Part shown: piece by piece, positions 43,460-54,331 of the stretch | How the letters are laid out: each line of letters begins with the position of its first letter | How positions within the stretch are numbered: the first letter of the stretch is position 1 | From: Methylophaga sp. | Lineage (GTDB): Bacteria; Pseudomonadota; Gammaproteobacteria; Nitrosococcales; Methylophagaceae | Direction of reading: 5' to 3' | NCBI GenBank assembly: GCA_002696735.1 | Contig: NZSL01000012.1 | Coordinates: 332,091-396,090 of the forward strand | Length of the DNA stretch: 64,000 nt | Made by a program: the position numbers and the translations under genes | Notes under the pieces: generated by a model | Databases searched by the model: none | What the model was told of the DNA's origin: nothing | What the model saw: the letters and a program-made list of their open reading frames with translations, nothing else

Positions 43460-44117
43460 GCTCGGTGTTTTTACGCTGGTCATTGTGTTTAGTTTTTCCC
43501 TGTGGTGGCTATATAAACAACATCATCGACAGGTGATTCAATCGCGTGCGAATTTGCTTAATGGTTTCGCAAAGGTCATGAATGTAAGTGAAACTCACTT
43601 TAATACTGCCGGTTATGCCTCATTAAAAGGTGTTTTTAATCAGACACCGCTGAGTTTAAGGGTTGAGGTGGATAACCTTACTGCCCGTAAGATTCCGGTG
43701 ATGTGGTTGCATATTCAACTGCCTAACACTCCTGCCATAAACGGCAGTCTCGATATTCTGGTACGACCACAGAATACCGAGTTTTACAGTCCGTCATGGC
43801 AATGGTCTCAACCGATTAAGCCATTGTCTGGCTGGCCGGAACATGCCCGTTATATGAGTCGGGGTGTGACGCCAGAACTACAGGCAATTGACGCTGATGT
43901 CAGGACGATATTTGCCGATCAAAAAGTCAAAGAACTTCTTATAACCCCCGATGCAGTTCGACTGACATATCTGATTCGTCAGGCTGACAGGGGTAATTAT
44001 TTACTTTTGCGATCGGTGCAATTTGATGACGAACCGATCGATTCTGATCAGATAGCAGCATTGACGCGTCAACTACAGCGTTTACAACAGCATTTAACTG
44101 GAGGCAAAAACGCATGA
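43452..44117 (+). CDS. membrane-anchored protein of unknown function
   Basis: This 221-residue protein has one hydrophobic helix at residues 5-22 (VFTLVIVFSFSLWWLY), so it is probably inner-membrane anchored with the soluble part on one side. The soluble part is mixed alpha/beta with no motif I recognise. GGGGAGGAT is its ribosome binding site, directly at the right end of repeat copy C. Its stop overlaps the next gene by four bases (ATGA). Confidence 0.7.
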   Translation: MSELGVFTLVIVFSFSLWWLYKQHHRQVIQSRANLLNGFAKVMNVSETHFNTAGYASLKGVFNQTPLSLRVEVDNLTARKIPVMWLHIQLPNTPAINGSLDILVRPQNTEFYSPSWQWSQPIKPLSGWPEHARYMSRGVTPELQAIDADVRTIFADQKVKELLITPDAVRLTYLIRQADRGNYLLLRSVQFDDEPIDSDQIAALTRQLQRLQQHLTGGKNA

Positions 44118-44398
44118 GCGAGACTTTGCGAAAACCATTCCGCCCCGTTCATCCATACCTCGTACTGCTCGTCGCTATTTTATTGCCCGGGGTAGGTCAG
44201 GTACTGAATCATGCACCTATAAGAGGTCTGATGATGGTGTTTTTTATGATGGTTCTGGGGGTCATTACTTTCAATCTGGCTGCGCCGGATATTTCGCTGG
44301 TTGGCAAGTTTGCCGGTGGGGTTTTTATTTATGCCATATCTATCATGGATGCGTATATGTGGGCGCGGTTGCACTGGACTATGGCAAAGCAGAAATAG
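44114..44398 (+). CDS. small multi-helix membrane protein
   Basis: This 94-residue protein has about three hydrophobic segments (residues 14-32, 38-55, 65-82) with a PGVGQVLNHAPIRGL motif after the first, a pattern seen in many small uncharacterised membrane proteins of proteobacteria. It is coupled to the previous gene by an ATGA overlap. Function unknown. Confidence 0.7.
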   Translation: MSETLRKPFRPVHPYLVLLVAILLPGVGQVLNHAPIRGLMMVFFMMVLGVITFNLAAPDISLVGKFAGGVFIYAISIMDAYMWARLHWTMAKQK

Positions 44399-44460
44399 TT
44401 TATAGAGCGATGGAGCTGGACATTTTTCTTAATAGTTTGCATTGCATATCGGCTGACAGG

Positions 44461-44476
44461 TACACCTAAAGGAGTA
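44461..44476. promoter_or_regulatory. TAC-N10-GTA dyad upstream of an APC permease
   Basis: TACACCTAAAGGAGTA lies 157 bases upstream of the permease ATG in an otherwise gene-free stretch (44399-44632). Extended to GTACACC-TAAA-GGAGTAC it is a near-perfect dyad. It shares the TAC, GG and GTA positions with seven other sites in the window. Confidence 0.6.
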
Positions 44477-44632
44477 CTTATTGAGGAGAATTATCAATCC
44501 CTCATTATTAAGCTAAGTTCAAAGCGGGTTTGAAATGAACCTGTATTCAACATGTTAAATGTTTTTTTTAAATTACTTATCAAAATAATAACTACAAGAA
44601 ATTACACGCTTAATAAGCTGGAGATGATTCTT

Positions 44633-46105
44633 ATGAGAGAAAATAACATGAGCACTACAAGTGCCTCCGTCACAGGAGAGCATTCTAATGACCTTGAACG
44701 CTCCATAGACTGGAAGCAGGGGCTGGCTATTGCGTCCGGCGTACCGTTACTGATTTTACCTTCATTGGGTTACTTTCCCCTCTGGGTCGCCTCTGCAGCA
44801 ATCCTTATCTGGGGTTTATCGGTACTGCAGGGCTTTATGCAAAATCTTGCCTATGCTGAATTGGCCACTACCTTTCCTAAAGCCTCGGGTTTACCTGGTT
44901 TTGCCCAAAATGTATTCAAAACCCAGAATTACGATGGAAATTATGACAAAGGAAAGCTTATCGGTGGTTTCAGTGCCTGGAGTTACTGGTTTGCATGGAA
45001 TCCAGTACTGGCGATTTTTGCCATACTTGTCGGTAGTTATCTGCATGGACTATTTCCGGTGCTGGGAACGATGTTTACCGAATATCAGCTCTCTTTGATA
45101 TCAGGAGGTGTGATTTTTAGTGTACTGCTTATCATCAACAGCTTTGGTCTTAAAGACAGTGCGATTTTAGGTTACATCCTGGCAGCCATTTCGTTGATAC
45201 CACTGGTGGTAATGACTGTTACCCCTTTTGCTACCGGGGCAGTGGAAATCAGTAATATCACAAACAGCTGGTTGCCTGCAGATTGGTCCTGGGATATGCA
45301 CCATATATTGATTTTATTCGGTTTGTTTGCGATTGCCCAGTGGAGTGCCTGTGCATGGGAAACCGCAGCGATTTATGGTCCTGAATATAAAAAACCAGGC
45401 ACGGACGTTCCCAAGGCATTGTTTGTCTGTGGGGCAATCTGTTTATTTTCCTTTGTACTGGTCCAGGCGGCTGTTATCGGCGTTTTAGGAGTTGATGGTG
45501 TTCTTGCTGAACCCTTGTCACCAATGATTCCAGTTGCTGAAGCTGCCTTTGGTAAGGCGGGTGCAATGATTGCCATTATTATGCTGATTGCTGCAATGAT
45601 TCTGATTATTCAAACAGCCTATCTTGGCTCTGCCAGAGCTATGCACTCAATGGCGAGTGAAGGAAATTTACCGAGAGTATTTGGCAAATTGAATTCACGA
45701 GGAACACCCGTTGTGGCAATGGTGGTTATCGGTCTTTTTAACCTGATATTAATTTCGATGGGTACACCGGCGGCCATCTTAGCTGCTTCAGCTATTGGTT
45801 ATACCTGTGCCAATGGCATCAGCCTGTTTGCTTATGTCAAAGCTAAAAATAATCCTAACTTTGCCAATCTGGACAGACCATTCAAAGCGCCAAAAGGTTG
45901 GAAGAACGTTGCTCTGCTATTCGGTTTGTTCAATATTCCGCTTTGCCTGATCGGTGTGGTGTATCTGAACAGTCTTGAAGTGGGTTGGTTTTCTACATGG
46001 GTTGGTTTTATTGTTCTGGGAATGTATCTGCCTATCTGGCTTTACACTCAATATGAAGCACGCTCGCAGCCAGAGATCGTTGTAAATGCTGCAGCGGGAG
46101 ATTAA
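44633..46105 (+). CDS. APC-family amino-acid/amine permease
   Basis: This 490-residue permease has about twelve transmembrane helices. It opens a membrane core with SIDWKQGLAIASGVPLLILPSLGY and has the family's helix-6 WSACAWETAAIYGPEYKKPGTDVPKALF loop. Homologous to the permease at 50100 and more distantly to that at 41225. Start is uncertain: ATG 44633 has GGAG nine bases upstream; ATG 44648 (MSTTSASV) is the alternative. A TAC-N10-GTA dyad upstream ties it to the methylated-amine gene set; the substrate could be a methylated amine or a glutamyl derivative. Confidence 0.8.
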   Translation: MRENNMSTTSASVTGEHSNDLERSIDWKQGLAIASGVPLLILPSLGYFPLWVASAAILIWGLSVLQGFMQNLAYAELATTFPKASGLPGFAQNVFKTQNYDGNYDKGKLIGGFSAWSYWFAWNPVLAIFAILVGSYLHGLFPVLGTMFTEYQLSLISGGVIFSVLLIINSFGLKDSAILGYILAAISLIPLVVMTVTPFATGAVEISNITNSWLPADWSWDMHHILILFGLFAIAQWSACAWETAAIYGPEYKKPGTDVPKALFVCGAICLFSFVLVQAAVIGVLGVDGVLAEPLSPMIPVAEAAFGKAGAMIAIIMLIAAMILIIQTAYLGSARAMHSMASEGNLPRVFGKLNSRGTPVVAMVVIGLFNLILISMGTPAAILAASAIGYTCANGISLFAYVKAKNNPNFANLDRPFKAPKGWKNVALLFGLFNIPLCLIGVVYLNSLEVGWFSTWVGFIVLGMYLPIWLYTQYEARSQPEIVVNAAAGD

Positions 46106-46190
46106 TAAAGTCGTCGGGTCATATAGTAAAAATGGGAACTTTGCAGTTCTAATGAAGTGTAATTTTGATCACAAATTTACAGTGATTTTC

Positions 46191-46206
46191 TAACTACTTG
46201 GGAGTA
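46191..46206. promoter_or_regulatory. TAC-N10-GTA dyad and promoter upstream of folE2
   Basis: TAACTACTTGGGAGTA has the shared GG and GTA positions and one change in the left TAC. Downstream lies a plausible sigma-70 promoter, TTGTTA at 46221-46226 and TAATAATG at 46243-46250. That places the dyad about 57 bases upstream of a predicted start, a usual activator position. Confidence 0.5.
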
Positions 46207-46323
46207 ATCCTTCTTTGGAATTGTTAGTGCCCTTGCTCGACGTAATAATGTAATCGTTGCTGAGTTACAGCTTAAATTCAGCTTCATTTAATTTCCTCGA
46301 TCCGTTCTCTCGTTGAGGCGTTG

Positions 46324-46389
46324 GGTGGATCAGGCCAGATAACAAAATTAGCAGTTTTTTGTTATCAAAGGCTGATCCACCTTTTTTTT
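46324..46389 (+). terminator. nested hairpin with T8 in the folE2 leader
   Basis: GGTGGATCAG (46324-46333) pairs with CTGATCCACC (46372-46381) and is followed by eight T. Inside it GATAACAAAA (46338-46347) pairs with TTTTGTTATC (46357-46366). It stands 53 bases before the folE2 ATG. It either ends the permease transcript or, if the promoter near 46221-46250 is used, acts as an attenuator in the leader. Confidence 0.7.
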
Positions 46390-46441
46390 GAGGAATACAG
46401 CAGGTGATTAACCAGCAATCTAAAAACAGAAGGATAGATCG

Positions 46442-47245
46442 ATGAACCTACCCCTGCATATTCAACTGGAAGATGTTCAGAATACGCCAGATAAACGCTG
46501 CCTAATCATCGATAGAGTTGGTATAAAATCTCTGCGTTATCCCATATTTTTTCAGAGTGATGCTGATGAAGCGCCTATTCGTGTGGTAGCTGACTTCAAT
46601 ATGTATGTGAAGTTGCCCCATGATGTGAAAGGCACGCATATGTCACGCTTCATCGAGCTGCTGGAAACGCCTGATCTGGTGATGTCATCGGATACTATCG
46701 GCGATTTCATGGAAACTATGCTGACTCAGCTTGAAGCAGATAGCGGTCACCTGGAAATGCAGTTTCCTTTTTTTATTCGTAAGCAGGCACCGGTTTCCGG
46801 CGTCAGCAGTATGATGGATTACGATATCACGCTGATTGCCAATATGCAGGAAACGCTCAGTCTTAAACTCAAAGTAGCGATTCCAGTAACCAGTCTATGT
46901 CCCTGCTCGAAAAAAATCTCCGAATATGGTGCTCACAATCAGCGTTCAATGATTACCGTGACTGCGGAATTGGGACAGATTATCAGTCTAAAATCTCTGA
47001 TTGAGAAGATTGAAAAACAGGCTTCCAGTGAGCTTTACGGCTTGCTCAAACGCCCAGATGAAAAGTTCGTCACCGAATATGCATACGATAATCCAAAATT
47101 TGTCGAAGATCTGGTGCGTGATGTGGCTGCCTCGTTAAATAGCTGTGAAGCCATTGTCGATTACATTATTGAATGTGAAAACTTCGAGTCGATACATAAC
47201 CATTCGGCTTATGCCATGTTGCAGAAAAGCAGGGGATCGCTATGA
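46442..47245 (+). CDS. folE2: GTP cyclohydrolase FolE2 (type IB)
   Basis: This 267-residue cyclohydrolase converts GTP to 7,8-dihydroneopterin triphosphate, the first step of folate synthesis. The FolE2 signature SLCPCSKKISEYGAHNQRS near residue 153, with the metal-binding cysteine, is present. It uses metals other than zinc in many bacteria. It overlaps the ribB-type gene by four bases. In this neighbourhood extra folate would serve H4F-dependent capture of methyl carbon (MgdC, the GcvT-like protein). Confidence 0.92.
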   Translation: MNLPLHIQLEDVQNTPDKRCLIIDRVGIKSLRYPIFFQSDADEAPIRVVADFNMYVKLPHDVKGTHMSRFIELLETPDLVMSSDTIGDFMETMLTQLEADSGHLEMQFPFFIRKQAPVSGVSSMMDYDITLIANMQETLSLKLKVAIPVTSLCPCSKKISEYGAHNQRSMITVTAELGQIISLKSLIEKIEKQASSELYGLLKRPDEKFVTEYAYDNPKFVEDLVRDVAASLNSCEAIVDYIIECENFESIHNHSAYAMLQKSRGSL

Positions 47246-48426
47246 ACTATCCATTACAGCCACCCAGTTTTCCGCTTTCTGAATCGACAGTAATCTCTCC
47301 GGTAGAAGAAATCATTGATGAAATACGCCAGGGCAGAATGGTTATTCTGATTGATGATGAGGATCGGGAAAATGAGGGGGATATCGTGATAGCAGCCGAT
47401 GCCGTCACAGCAGAACATATCAACTTCATGGCCCGTTATGCCCGGGGACTGATTTGTCTGACATTGACCGAAGCACGTTGTCGTCAGTTGGAACTGCCCT
47501 TGATGGTCAAACATAATCGAGCGCAGTTAAGCACCAACTTTACGGTATCCATTGAAGCCGCAGAAGGCGTGACCACTGGTATTTCTGCTGCAGACCGTGC
47601 TCGAACTGTTCAGGCTGCAGTGGCAGCGAATGCCACTCCAACCGATATTGTTCGGCCAGGGCATATTTTTCCGTTAATGGCACAACCTGGCGGTGTGCTG
47701 GCACGGGCAGGCCATACTGAAGCCGGTTGCGATATTGCAGCAATGGCTGATAGAACCCCGGCCGCAGTGATCTGCGAGATCATGAATGAGGACGGTAGCA
47801 TGGCGAGATTGCCTGATCTGCAGGGATTTGCCCGTGAGCATGGCCTGAAAATCGGCACCATCGCTGATCTGATTGCCTATCGGCATCAGACAGAAACATT
47901 GATTGAACGCAAAAGCAGTCGTCTGATCAATACGGTGTTTGGTGATTTTGAGTTGATCGGTTACCGGGATATTACAACGGATAAAACGCATCTGGTCATG
48001 CTGTATGGAGATCCAACAAAATCTGCCAGCACGTTAGTCAGAGTTCATGAACCGTTATCAGTCATTGAATTACTTGATGCCAAGCAACACTCCCATAGCT
48101 GGAGTATTCATGCTGCAATGCAGAAAATCGCCAGCGAGGGGGCCGGTGTGATTGTGTTGTTACGACGTGATGAGTCCGAACAGGACATTCTCAGGCAAAT
48201 CAGCAGTCCGGATTCTTTGCCTGTCGCCAGTATTGAGTTGAAGGATTATGGCATCGGTGCTCAAATTCTGCTGGATCTCGGAATCAGACGTATGCGTCTG
48301 ATGACACGCCCACGCAAAATCCACAATATGACGGGGTTTGGTCTGGTAGTGGAAGACTATGTATTACCTGAAAAGTCGGAAAAGGGGATGGATGCTGCTC
48401 TTGCAGAACTGATACAGGCGTTGTAG
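47242..48426 (+). CDS. ribBX: 3,4-dihydroxy-2-butanone-4-phosphate synthase with degenerate GTP cyclohydrolase II domain
   Basis: Residues 1-215 are an intact DHBP synthase (RibB), which makes the four-carbon precursor of riboflavin: IDDEDRENEGDIV near residue 36, and a HTEAGCDIAAMADRTPAAVICEIMNEDG block near 155. Residues 220-394 resemble GTP cyclohydrolase II, but the zinc-cysteine motif of active enzymes is missing: the corresponding stretch reads VIELLDAKQHSHSWSIHAAM. This is the RibBX type described in proteobacteria, in which the second domain lost cyclohydrolase activity. It is coupled to folE2 by an ATGA overlap. Confidence 0.88.
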   Translation: MNYPLQPPSFPLSESTVISPVEEIIDEIRQGRMVILIDDEDRENEGDIVIAADAVTAEHINFMARYARGLICLTLTEARCRQLELPLMVKHNRAQLSTNFTVSIEAAEGVTTGISAADRARTVQAAVAANATPTDIVRPGHIFPLMAQPGGVLARAGHTEAGCDIAAMADRTPAAVICEIMNEDGSMARLPDLQGFAREHGLKIGTIADLIAYRHQTETLIERKSSRLINTVFGDFELIGYRDITTDKTHLVMLYGDPTKSASTLVRVHEPLSVIELLDAKQHSHSWSIHAAMQKIASEGAGVIVLLRRDESEQDILRQISSPDSLPVASIELKDYGIGAQILLDLGIRRMRLMTRPRKIHNMTGFGLVVEDYVLPEKSEKGMDAALAELIQAL

Positions 48427-48435
48427 GGAAATTTA

Positions 48436-49485
48436 ATGTCATTATCGTTGGATAAAGCACTGCACAATCATTTCCAACGCAGTCAGCGTTGGGGTTTTAC
48501 CTGGGCTTTATGGACCGCTGTGCTGTGGGGTGCCTGGTATGTACCCGGTACAGCAATGTGGTATGAAGAACCCTTTGTCAGTATTCATAGCGGAGATCAT
48601 GGCATGCGTCTGGCTGCCACGGCTGTGATGACCTGGATCCACGCTGTTGTAGTATTACTGTTTCTAGTTATCTGGAACGGAATGCTGGGCAAGTTACGTG
48701 ATTATGGACGCACTATTGTGCGTTTCAGACGAATCTCTAAATGGTATGCACTCGCTTCTTTGTGTGGTGGTCCGATGGCCATTTTCGGTTCATATATGGC
48801 GATGGGCTATGTCGGCCCTGTGTTTGCAGCGATTACCTCGCTATTTTATCCCGTTGTCGGAGCAATAATTGCGCGACTCTGGTATCACGAAAAAATCTCC
48901 GGCCGTGCTGCACTTGGCATGGCAATTATTATCATGGGCGGCATGGTCATTTATGGTCCAGGATTGTTTGGGGAAATTGATATAAGCGAAAACTATGCCT
49001 GGCTTGGGTATGTGGGTGGCATCATGTCAGCGATTGGTTGGGGGGCTGAGGGGGCAGTAGCGTCGCGTGCAATGGACGTTACTGATCCTGATGTTGGTAT
49101 TCAATGTCGCTTCAGCTTTGAAATTCTGTTTTGGGGCATTCTGGTATTGCCAATGATCTACCTGCTGACAGATTTACCCATTATTACATTACTGGTAGAT
49201 ATGCTGACCAGCCCTATGGTGATGATCTGGATGGTGTTGGCTTCGATTGCTCATGCATATTGTTATACCTCATTTTATAAGAGTTTTTCACTGATTGGTG
49301 TGGGCCGGGGTGAGGCTATCGGTAATTTATACGGGGTGTTTGCTGTCTTGTTTGTTATGGCATTCACGCTGGAACTACCCGAATGGTATTTCGTGTTGGG
49401 CCTGATTCTGACCGTAACCGGCAGCTTTGTTATGTATCGTGAACCGGCTGAGAACATTTCTACTCTTCGTGAGGTGAAATCATGA
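48436..49485 (+). CDS. DMT-superfamily (EamA) permease
   Basis: This 349-residue inner-membrane transporter has about ten helices in two EamA-like halves. The first half has ALWTAVLWGAWYVPGTAMW and the join between helices reads GPVFAAITSLFYPVVGAIIARLWYHEKIS, the typical EamA helix-4/5 pattern. It follows ribBX by nine bases and overlaps the next gene by four. Substrate could be a metabolite of the amine or flavin pathways; there is no direct evidence. Confidence 0.85.
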   Translation: MSLSLDKALHNHFQRSQRWGFTWALWTAVLWGAWYVPGTAMWYEEPFVSIHSGDHGMRLAATAVMTWIHAVVVLLFLVIWNGMLGKLRDYGRTIVRFRRISKWYALASLCGGPMAIFGSYMAMGYVGPVFAAITSLFYPVVGAIIARLWYHEKISGRAALGMAIIIMGGMVIYGPGLFGEIDISENYAWLGYVGGIMSAIGWGAEGAVASRAMDVTDPDVGIQCRFSFEILFWGILVLPMIYLLTDLPIITLLVDMLTSPMVMIWMVLASIAHAYCYTSFYKSFSLIGVGRGEAIGNLYGVFAVLFVMAFTLELPEWYFVLGLILTVTGSFVMYREPAENISTLREVKS

Positions 49486-49787
49486 AACCACCACAAAAGG
49501 GTTTTTTGCTGATCACGTTAAATCAGTCCCCGAGTTTGTGGGATTTTGAACTGATTCAACGGGCAATGGTTGAATATGAGCTGCAGGGCCATTACTGGAT
49601 TAATCATTTTAGTATTGCTTTGGATGAGCTGGCCTCAGCCGGACTCATTAACCGTATCGGGTATCGGCTTGATGATGGTGAAGCGATTGCGAAGGATCGT
49701 TTATTGTTTGAGTTTGCTTTGTCTGACTTTGGTCGACAACGCATGTTGGATACCGGTCTATTAGATGGAGTAACAACCAATGACTGA
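49482..49787 (+). CDS. hypothetical soluble protein
   Basis: This 101-residue protein reads like a small winged-helix-type fold: LWDFELIQRAMVEYELQGHYWINHFSIALDELASAGLINRIGYRLDDGE, with a helix-turn-helix-like order and a 'wing' GYRLDDG. That suggests a DNA- or protein-binding role but I cannot confirm a family. It overlaps the DMT permease by four bases and the 36-residue gene by eight. Confidence 0.6.
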   Translation: MKPPQKGFLLITLNQSPSLWDFELIQRAMVEYELQGHYWINHFSIALDELASAGLINRIGYRLDDGEAIAKDRLLFEFALSDFGRQRMLDTGLLDGVTTND

Positions 49788-49890
49788 ATTCTGGGGATAT
49801 CCTTACGCCGATGTGCTGGCTTTTGTAATTATATTTGGGCTAAGCCTTGTGGCTTTAGTGTGTGCAAGAATATTTGTCAAAACGTATTAA
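49780..49890 (+). CDS. 36-residue single-helix membrane protein
   Basis: ATG 49780 opens a frame of 36 codons: MTEFWGYPYADVLAFVIIFG followed by a hydrophobic stretch to residue 31 and the basic end RIFVKTY. It overlaps the upstream gene by eight bases and has a short gap before the next operator. One transmembrane helix, N-terminus probably periplasmic. It may be a small partner of the DMT permease or the following APC permease. Confidence 0.5.
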   Translation: MTEFWGYPYADVLAFVIIFGLSLVALVCARIFVKTY

Positions 49891-49919
49891 GTCTCTATAA
49901 CTCACGTCAGCTATTCATC

Positions 49920-49949
49920 TACCACCTTGGAAGTACGCCTAAAGGTGTG
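49920..49949. promoter_or_regulatory. two overlapping TAC-N10-GTA dyads upstream of an APC permease
   Basis: TACCACCTTGGAAGTA (49920-49935) and TACGCCTAAAGGTGTG (49934-49949) overlap by two bases and are centred 14 bases apart. The reverse complement of the first matches the tmd-upstream site at 51954 in 15 of 16 positions. They lie about 160 bases before the permease start. A GATAATGTAA stretch at about 50038-50047 may be a -10 region. Confidence 0.6.
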
Positions 49950-50099
49950 TTGCCATACCATGTCTATAACAATCATATTGTCAGATACCCAGCTTTGAGC
50001 TGTTTGTGAATTGTATTTTGACCCTCTTCAATGCGTGATAATGTAAGCAATAACAACTAAATAATACGGCCAAAGAGCTGTAACTACAGGGGTAAACGG

Positions 50100-51812
50100 G
50101 TGAGTGAGCCTTCAGTAATTGCCAATGTGGCAGCCGTTGATTTGCTGGCCGAAAATCGGGCAGATCCATCAACTTTGCACCGTAGAATTAACTGGACCGG
50201 AGCCTTCTGGGTAGCAAGTGGCGTACCGGCACTTGTGCTGTTTTCCATGGGGGCGGTAGCAGCAACAGTCGGCCAGCCAGCCTGGCTGATTTGGATCATT
50301 TCTATCAGTTTTGGTTTTCTGCAAGCGTTTACCTATGCTGAAATCGCCGGATTATTTCCACATAAAACAGGCGGAGCATCGGTTTATGGTGCGGTAGCCT
50401 GGATTCGATATATCAAGATTGTTGCGCCGATATCAGTATGGTGCAACTGGATAGCCTGGGGGCCGGTACTCGCTATCGGATCGGGGTTGGCAGCAGGGTA
50501 TATTCTCTCCGCCCTGTTTGCCCCTGATGCCGTCATCAATAGTTGGCAAATCACGCTGGTCGATCTGTCCTACCTGAAAGACGGTTTGAGTTTGCGAATC
50601 AACGCGACATTTATCATCGGTAGTGCCCTGATGCTGGTGGTGTTTGCTATACAGAATGGCGGCATACTTCGATCGGCACGTGCCACCATGATCTTTGGTT
50701 TGACCGGTTTGTTGCCATTAATATTGGTCGGCCTGGTGCCACTGATTACCGGGGATTTACCATTATCCAATATTACCCCTCTGACACCTCTGGCCTATGA
50801 TTCAATCGGTCAGGTGATCGATGGTGAATGGAACCTTGAAGGCTGGAAACTGATGGCCGGAGGGCTGTTTATCGCAGCCTGGTCAACTTATGGATTTGAA
50901 ACGGCGGTTTGTTACACGCGGGAATTCAAAAATCCCAAAAGCGATACTTTCAAGGCCATTTTCTTTTCAGGTTTATTGTGTATTGCAGTGTTTTCACTGG
51001 TACCACTGGCATTTCAGGGTCACCTGGGACTTGGACAGCTTGTAGAGCGGGAAACGCTCAATAGTGCCGGTCAGGTTGTGGCGCCGGCAGTTTATGATGG
51101 AATGTTATCGGCAGAAATCTACAGTGGTATGGGGGTGGCGAATGTGCTGGCCGGTATTCTGGGTGGGGATAGTATGTTTGCCAATGTGTTTGTGGTGATG
51201 CTGGTGCTGGCGTTGCTGTTGTCAGTGATGACCACTATGGCCGGTTCATCACGCACTCTTTATCAGGGATCTATTGACGGTATGTTGCCCGGTTATCTAT
51301 CCAAGGTAAATGAACAGGGAGCGCCGACTGCAGCAATGTGGACCAACCTGATTGTCAATCTGGTGCTGCTTAGCATGTCTGATTATGTATTCCTGCTTGC
51401 TGCTTCCAATGTGGGATATATCATTTTTAATTTTCTCAATCTCAATGCTGGTTGGATTCATCGACTGGATCGACCAAATTGGGAACGACCATACCGTGCG
51501 CCAACAGTGCTGATTGCTATTGGTACGCTATTGTCATACGTAAATATGGTGCTGATGGGCATGGGGGCGAATGTCTGGGGAAAGGGAACATTGATGAGTG
51601 GCATTCTGCTGGCATTGCTGGTGATTCCGATTTTTATCTGGCGACATTACCTGGTAGATAAAGGCGTATTTCCCAAAGCCATGCGTGAAGACATGTCACT
51701 GGATGAAAATGGAGGCGATATTATTTGCCGTGCCGGTATTCTGCCTTATCTGGTCGTGCTGACGGGCATTCTTATTGTCTTTTACAGCAGTTTGCTGGTG
51801 GCTGATCTGTAG
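50100..51812 (+). CDS. APC-family permease
   Basis: This 570-residue permease has twelve or more helices and is related to that at 44633 (INWTGAFWVASGVPALVLFSMG versus IDWKQGLAIASGVPLLILPSLG). The substrate-helix loop reads AWSTYGFETAVCYTREFKNPKSDTFKA. The start is GTG 50100, preceded by a G-rich site at 50088-50092. It precedes the trimethylamine dehydrogenase gene and carries two upstream dyads, so uptake of tri- or dimethylamine is a reasonable guess. Confidence 0.8.
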   Translation: MSEPSVIANVAAVDLLAENRADPSTLHRRINWTGAFWVASGVPALVLFSMGAVAATVGQPAWLIWIISISFGFLQAFTYAEIAGLFPHKTGGASVYGAVAWIRYIKIVAPISVWCNWIAWGPVLAIGSGLAAGYILSALFAPDAVINSWQITLVDLSYLKDGLSLRINATFIIGSALMLVVFAIQNGGILRSARATMIFGLTGLLPLILVGLVPLITGDLPLSNITPLTPLAYDSIGQVIDGEWNLEGWKLMAGGLFIAAWSTYGFETAVCYTREFKNPKSDTFKAIFFSGLLCIAVFSLVPLAFQGHLGLGQLVERETLNSAGQVVAPAVYDGMLSAEIYSGMGVANVLAGILGGDSMFANVFVVMLVLALLLSVMTTMAGSSRTLYQGSIDGMLPGYLSKVNEQGAPTAAMWTNLIVNLVLLSMSDYVFLLAASNVGYIIFNFLNLNAGWIHRLDRPNWERPYRAPTVLIAIGTLLSYVNMVLMGMGANVWGKGTLMSGILLALLVIPIFIWRHYLVDKGVFPKAMREDMSLDENGGDIICRAGILPYLVVLTGILIVFYSSLLVADL

Positions 51813-51953
51813 TGCCAACTCCCAGCATTTTTTCTTTCAAAATTCATGTATTCGAATCAATTTCAACGCATGGCGGAATTTGTGCTCATTAAGTCATATC
51901 TGACAGCCCATATACTCTCTCCGACATAGTAACCACTTCGCTCAAGCCTCACG

Positions 51954-51969
51954 TACTTCCTAGGTGGTA
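51954..51969. promoter_or_regulatory. TAC-N10-GTA dyad upstream of tmd
   Basis: TACTTCCTAGGTGGTA lies 80 bases before the tmd ATG. It has CC-TAGG at its centre and both outer TAC/GTA triplets. The gap 51813-52048 has no gene. Confidence 0.65.
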
Positions 51970-51970
51970 A

Positions 51971-54241
<2,271 letters not shown>

Positions 54242-54257
54242 ATAGCAGGAACCGGTT

Positions 54258-54283
54258 GTGTGCTGTCAATTGTGGCAGCACAC
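54258..54283 (+). other. intergenic hairpin after tmd
   Basis: GTGTGCTG (54258-54265) and CAGCACAC (54276-54283) form a perfect eight-base stem around a ten-base loop containing CAATTG. No T-run follows. It may protect the tmd mRNA 3' end or lower expression of the following gene. Confidence 0.55.
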
Positions 54284-54331
54284 CTACCGTTTGCTCAATC
54301 ATTATGAATTTCCCAGGAAAGTAGGTGTGTC

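Noticed and set aside
46105-46441. FMN or tetrahydrofolate riboswitch upstream of folE2/ribBX
   Set aside because: I looked for the conserved FMN riboswitch blocks and saw none; only a nested hairpin with a T-run is supported.
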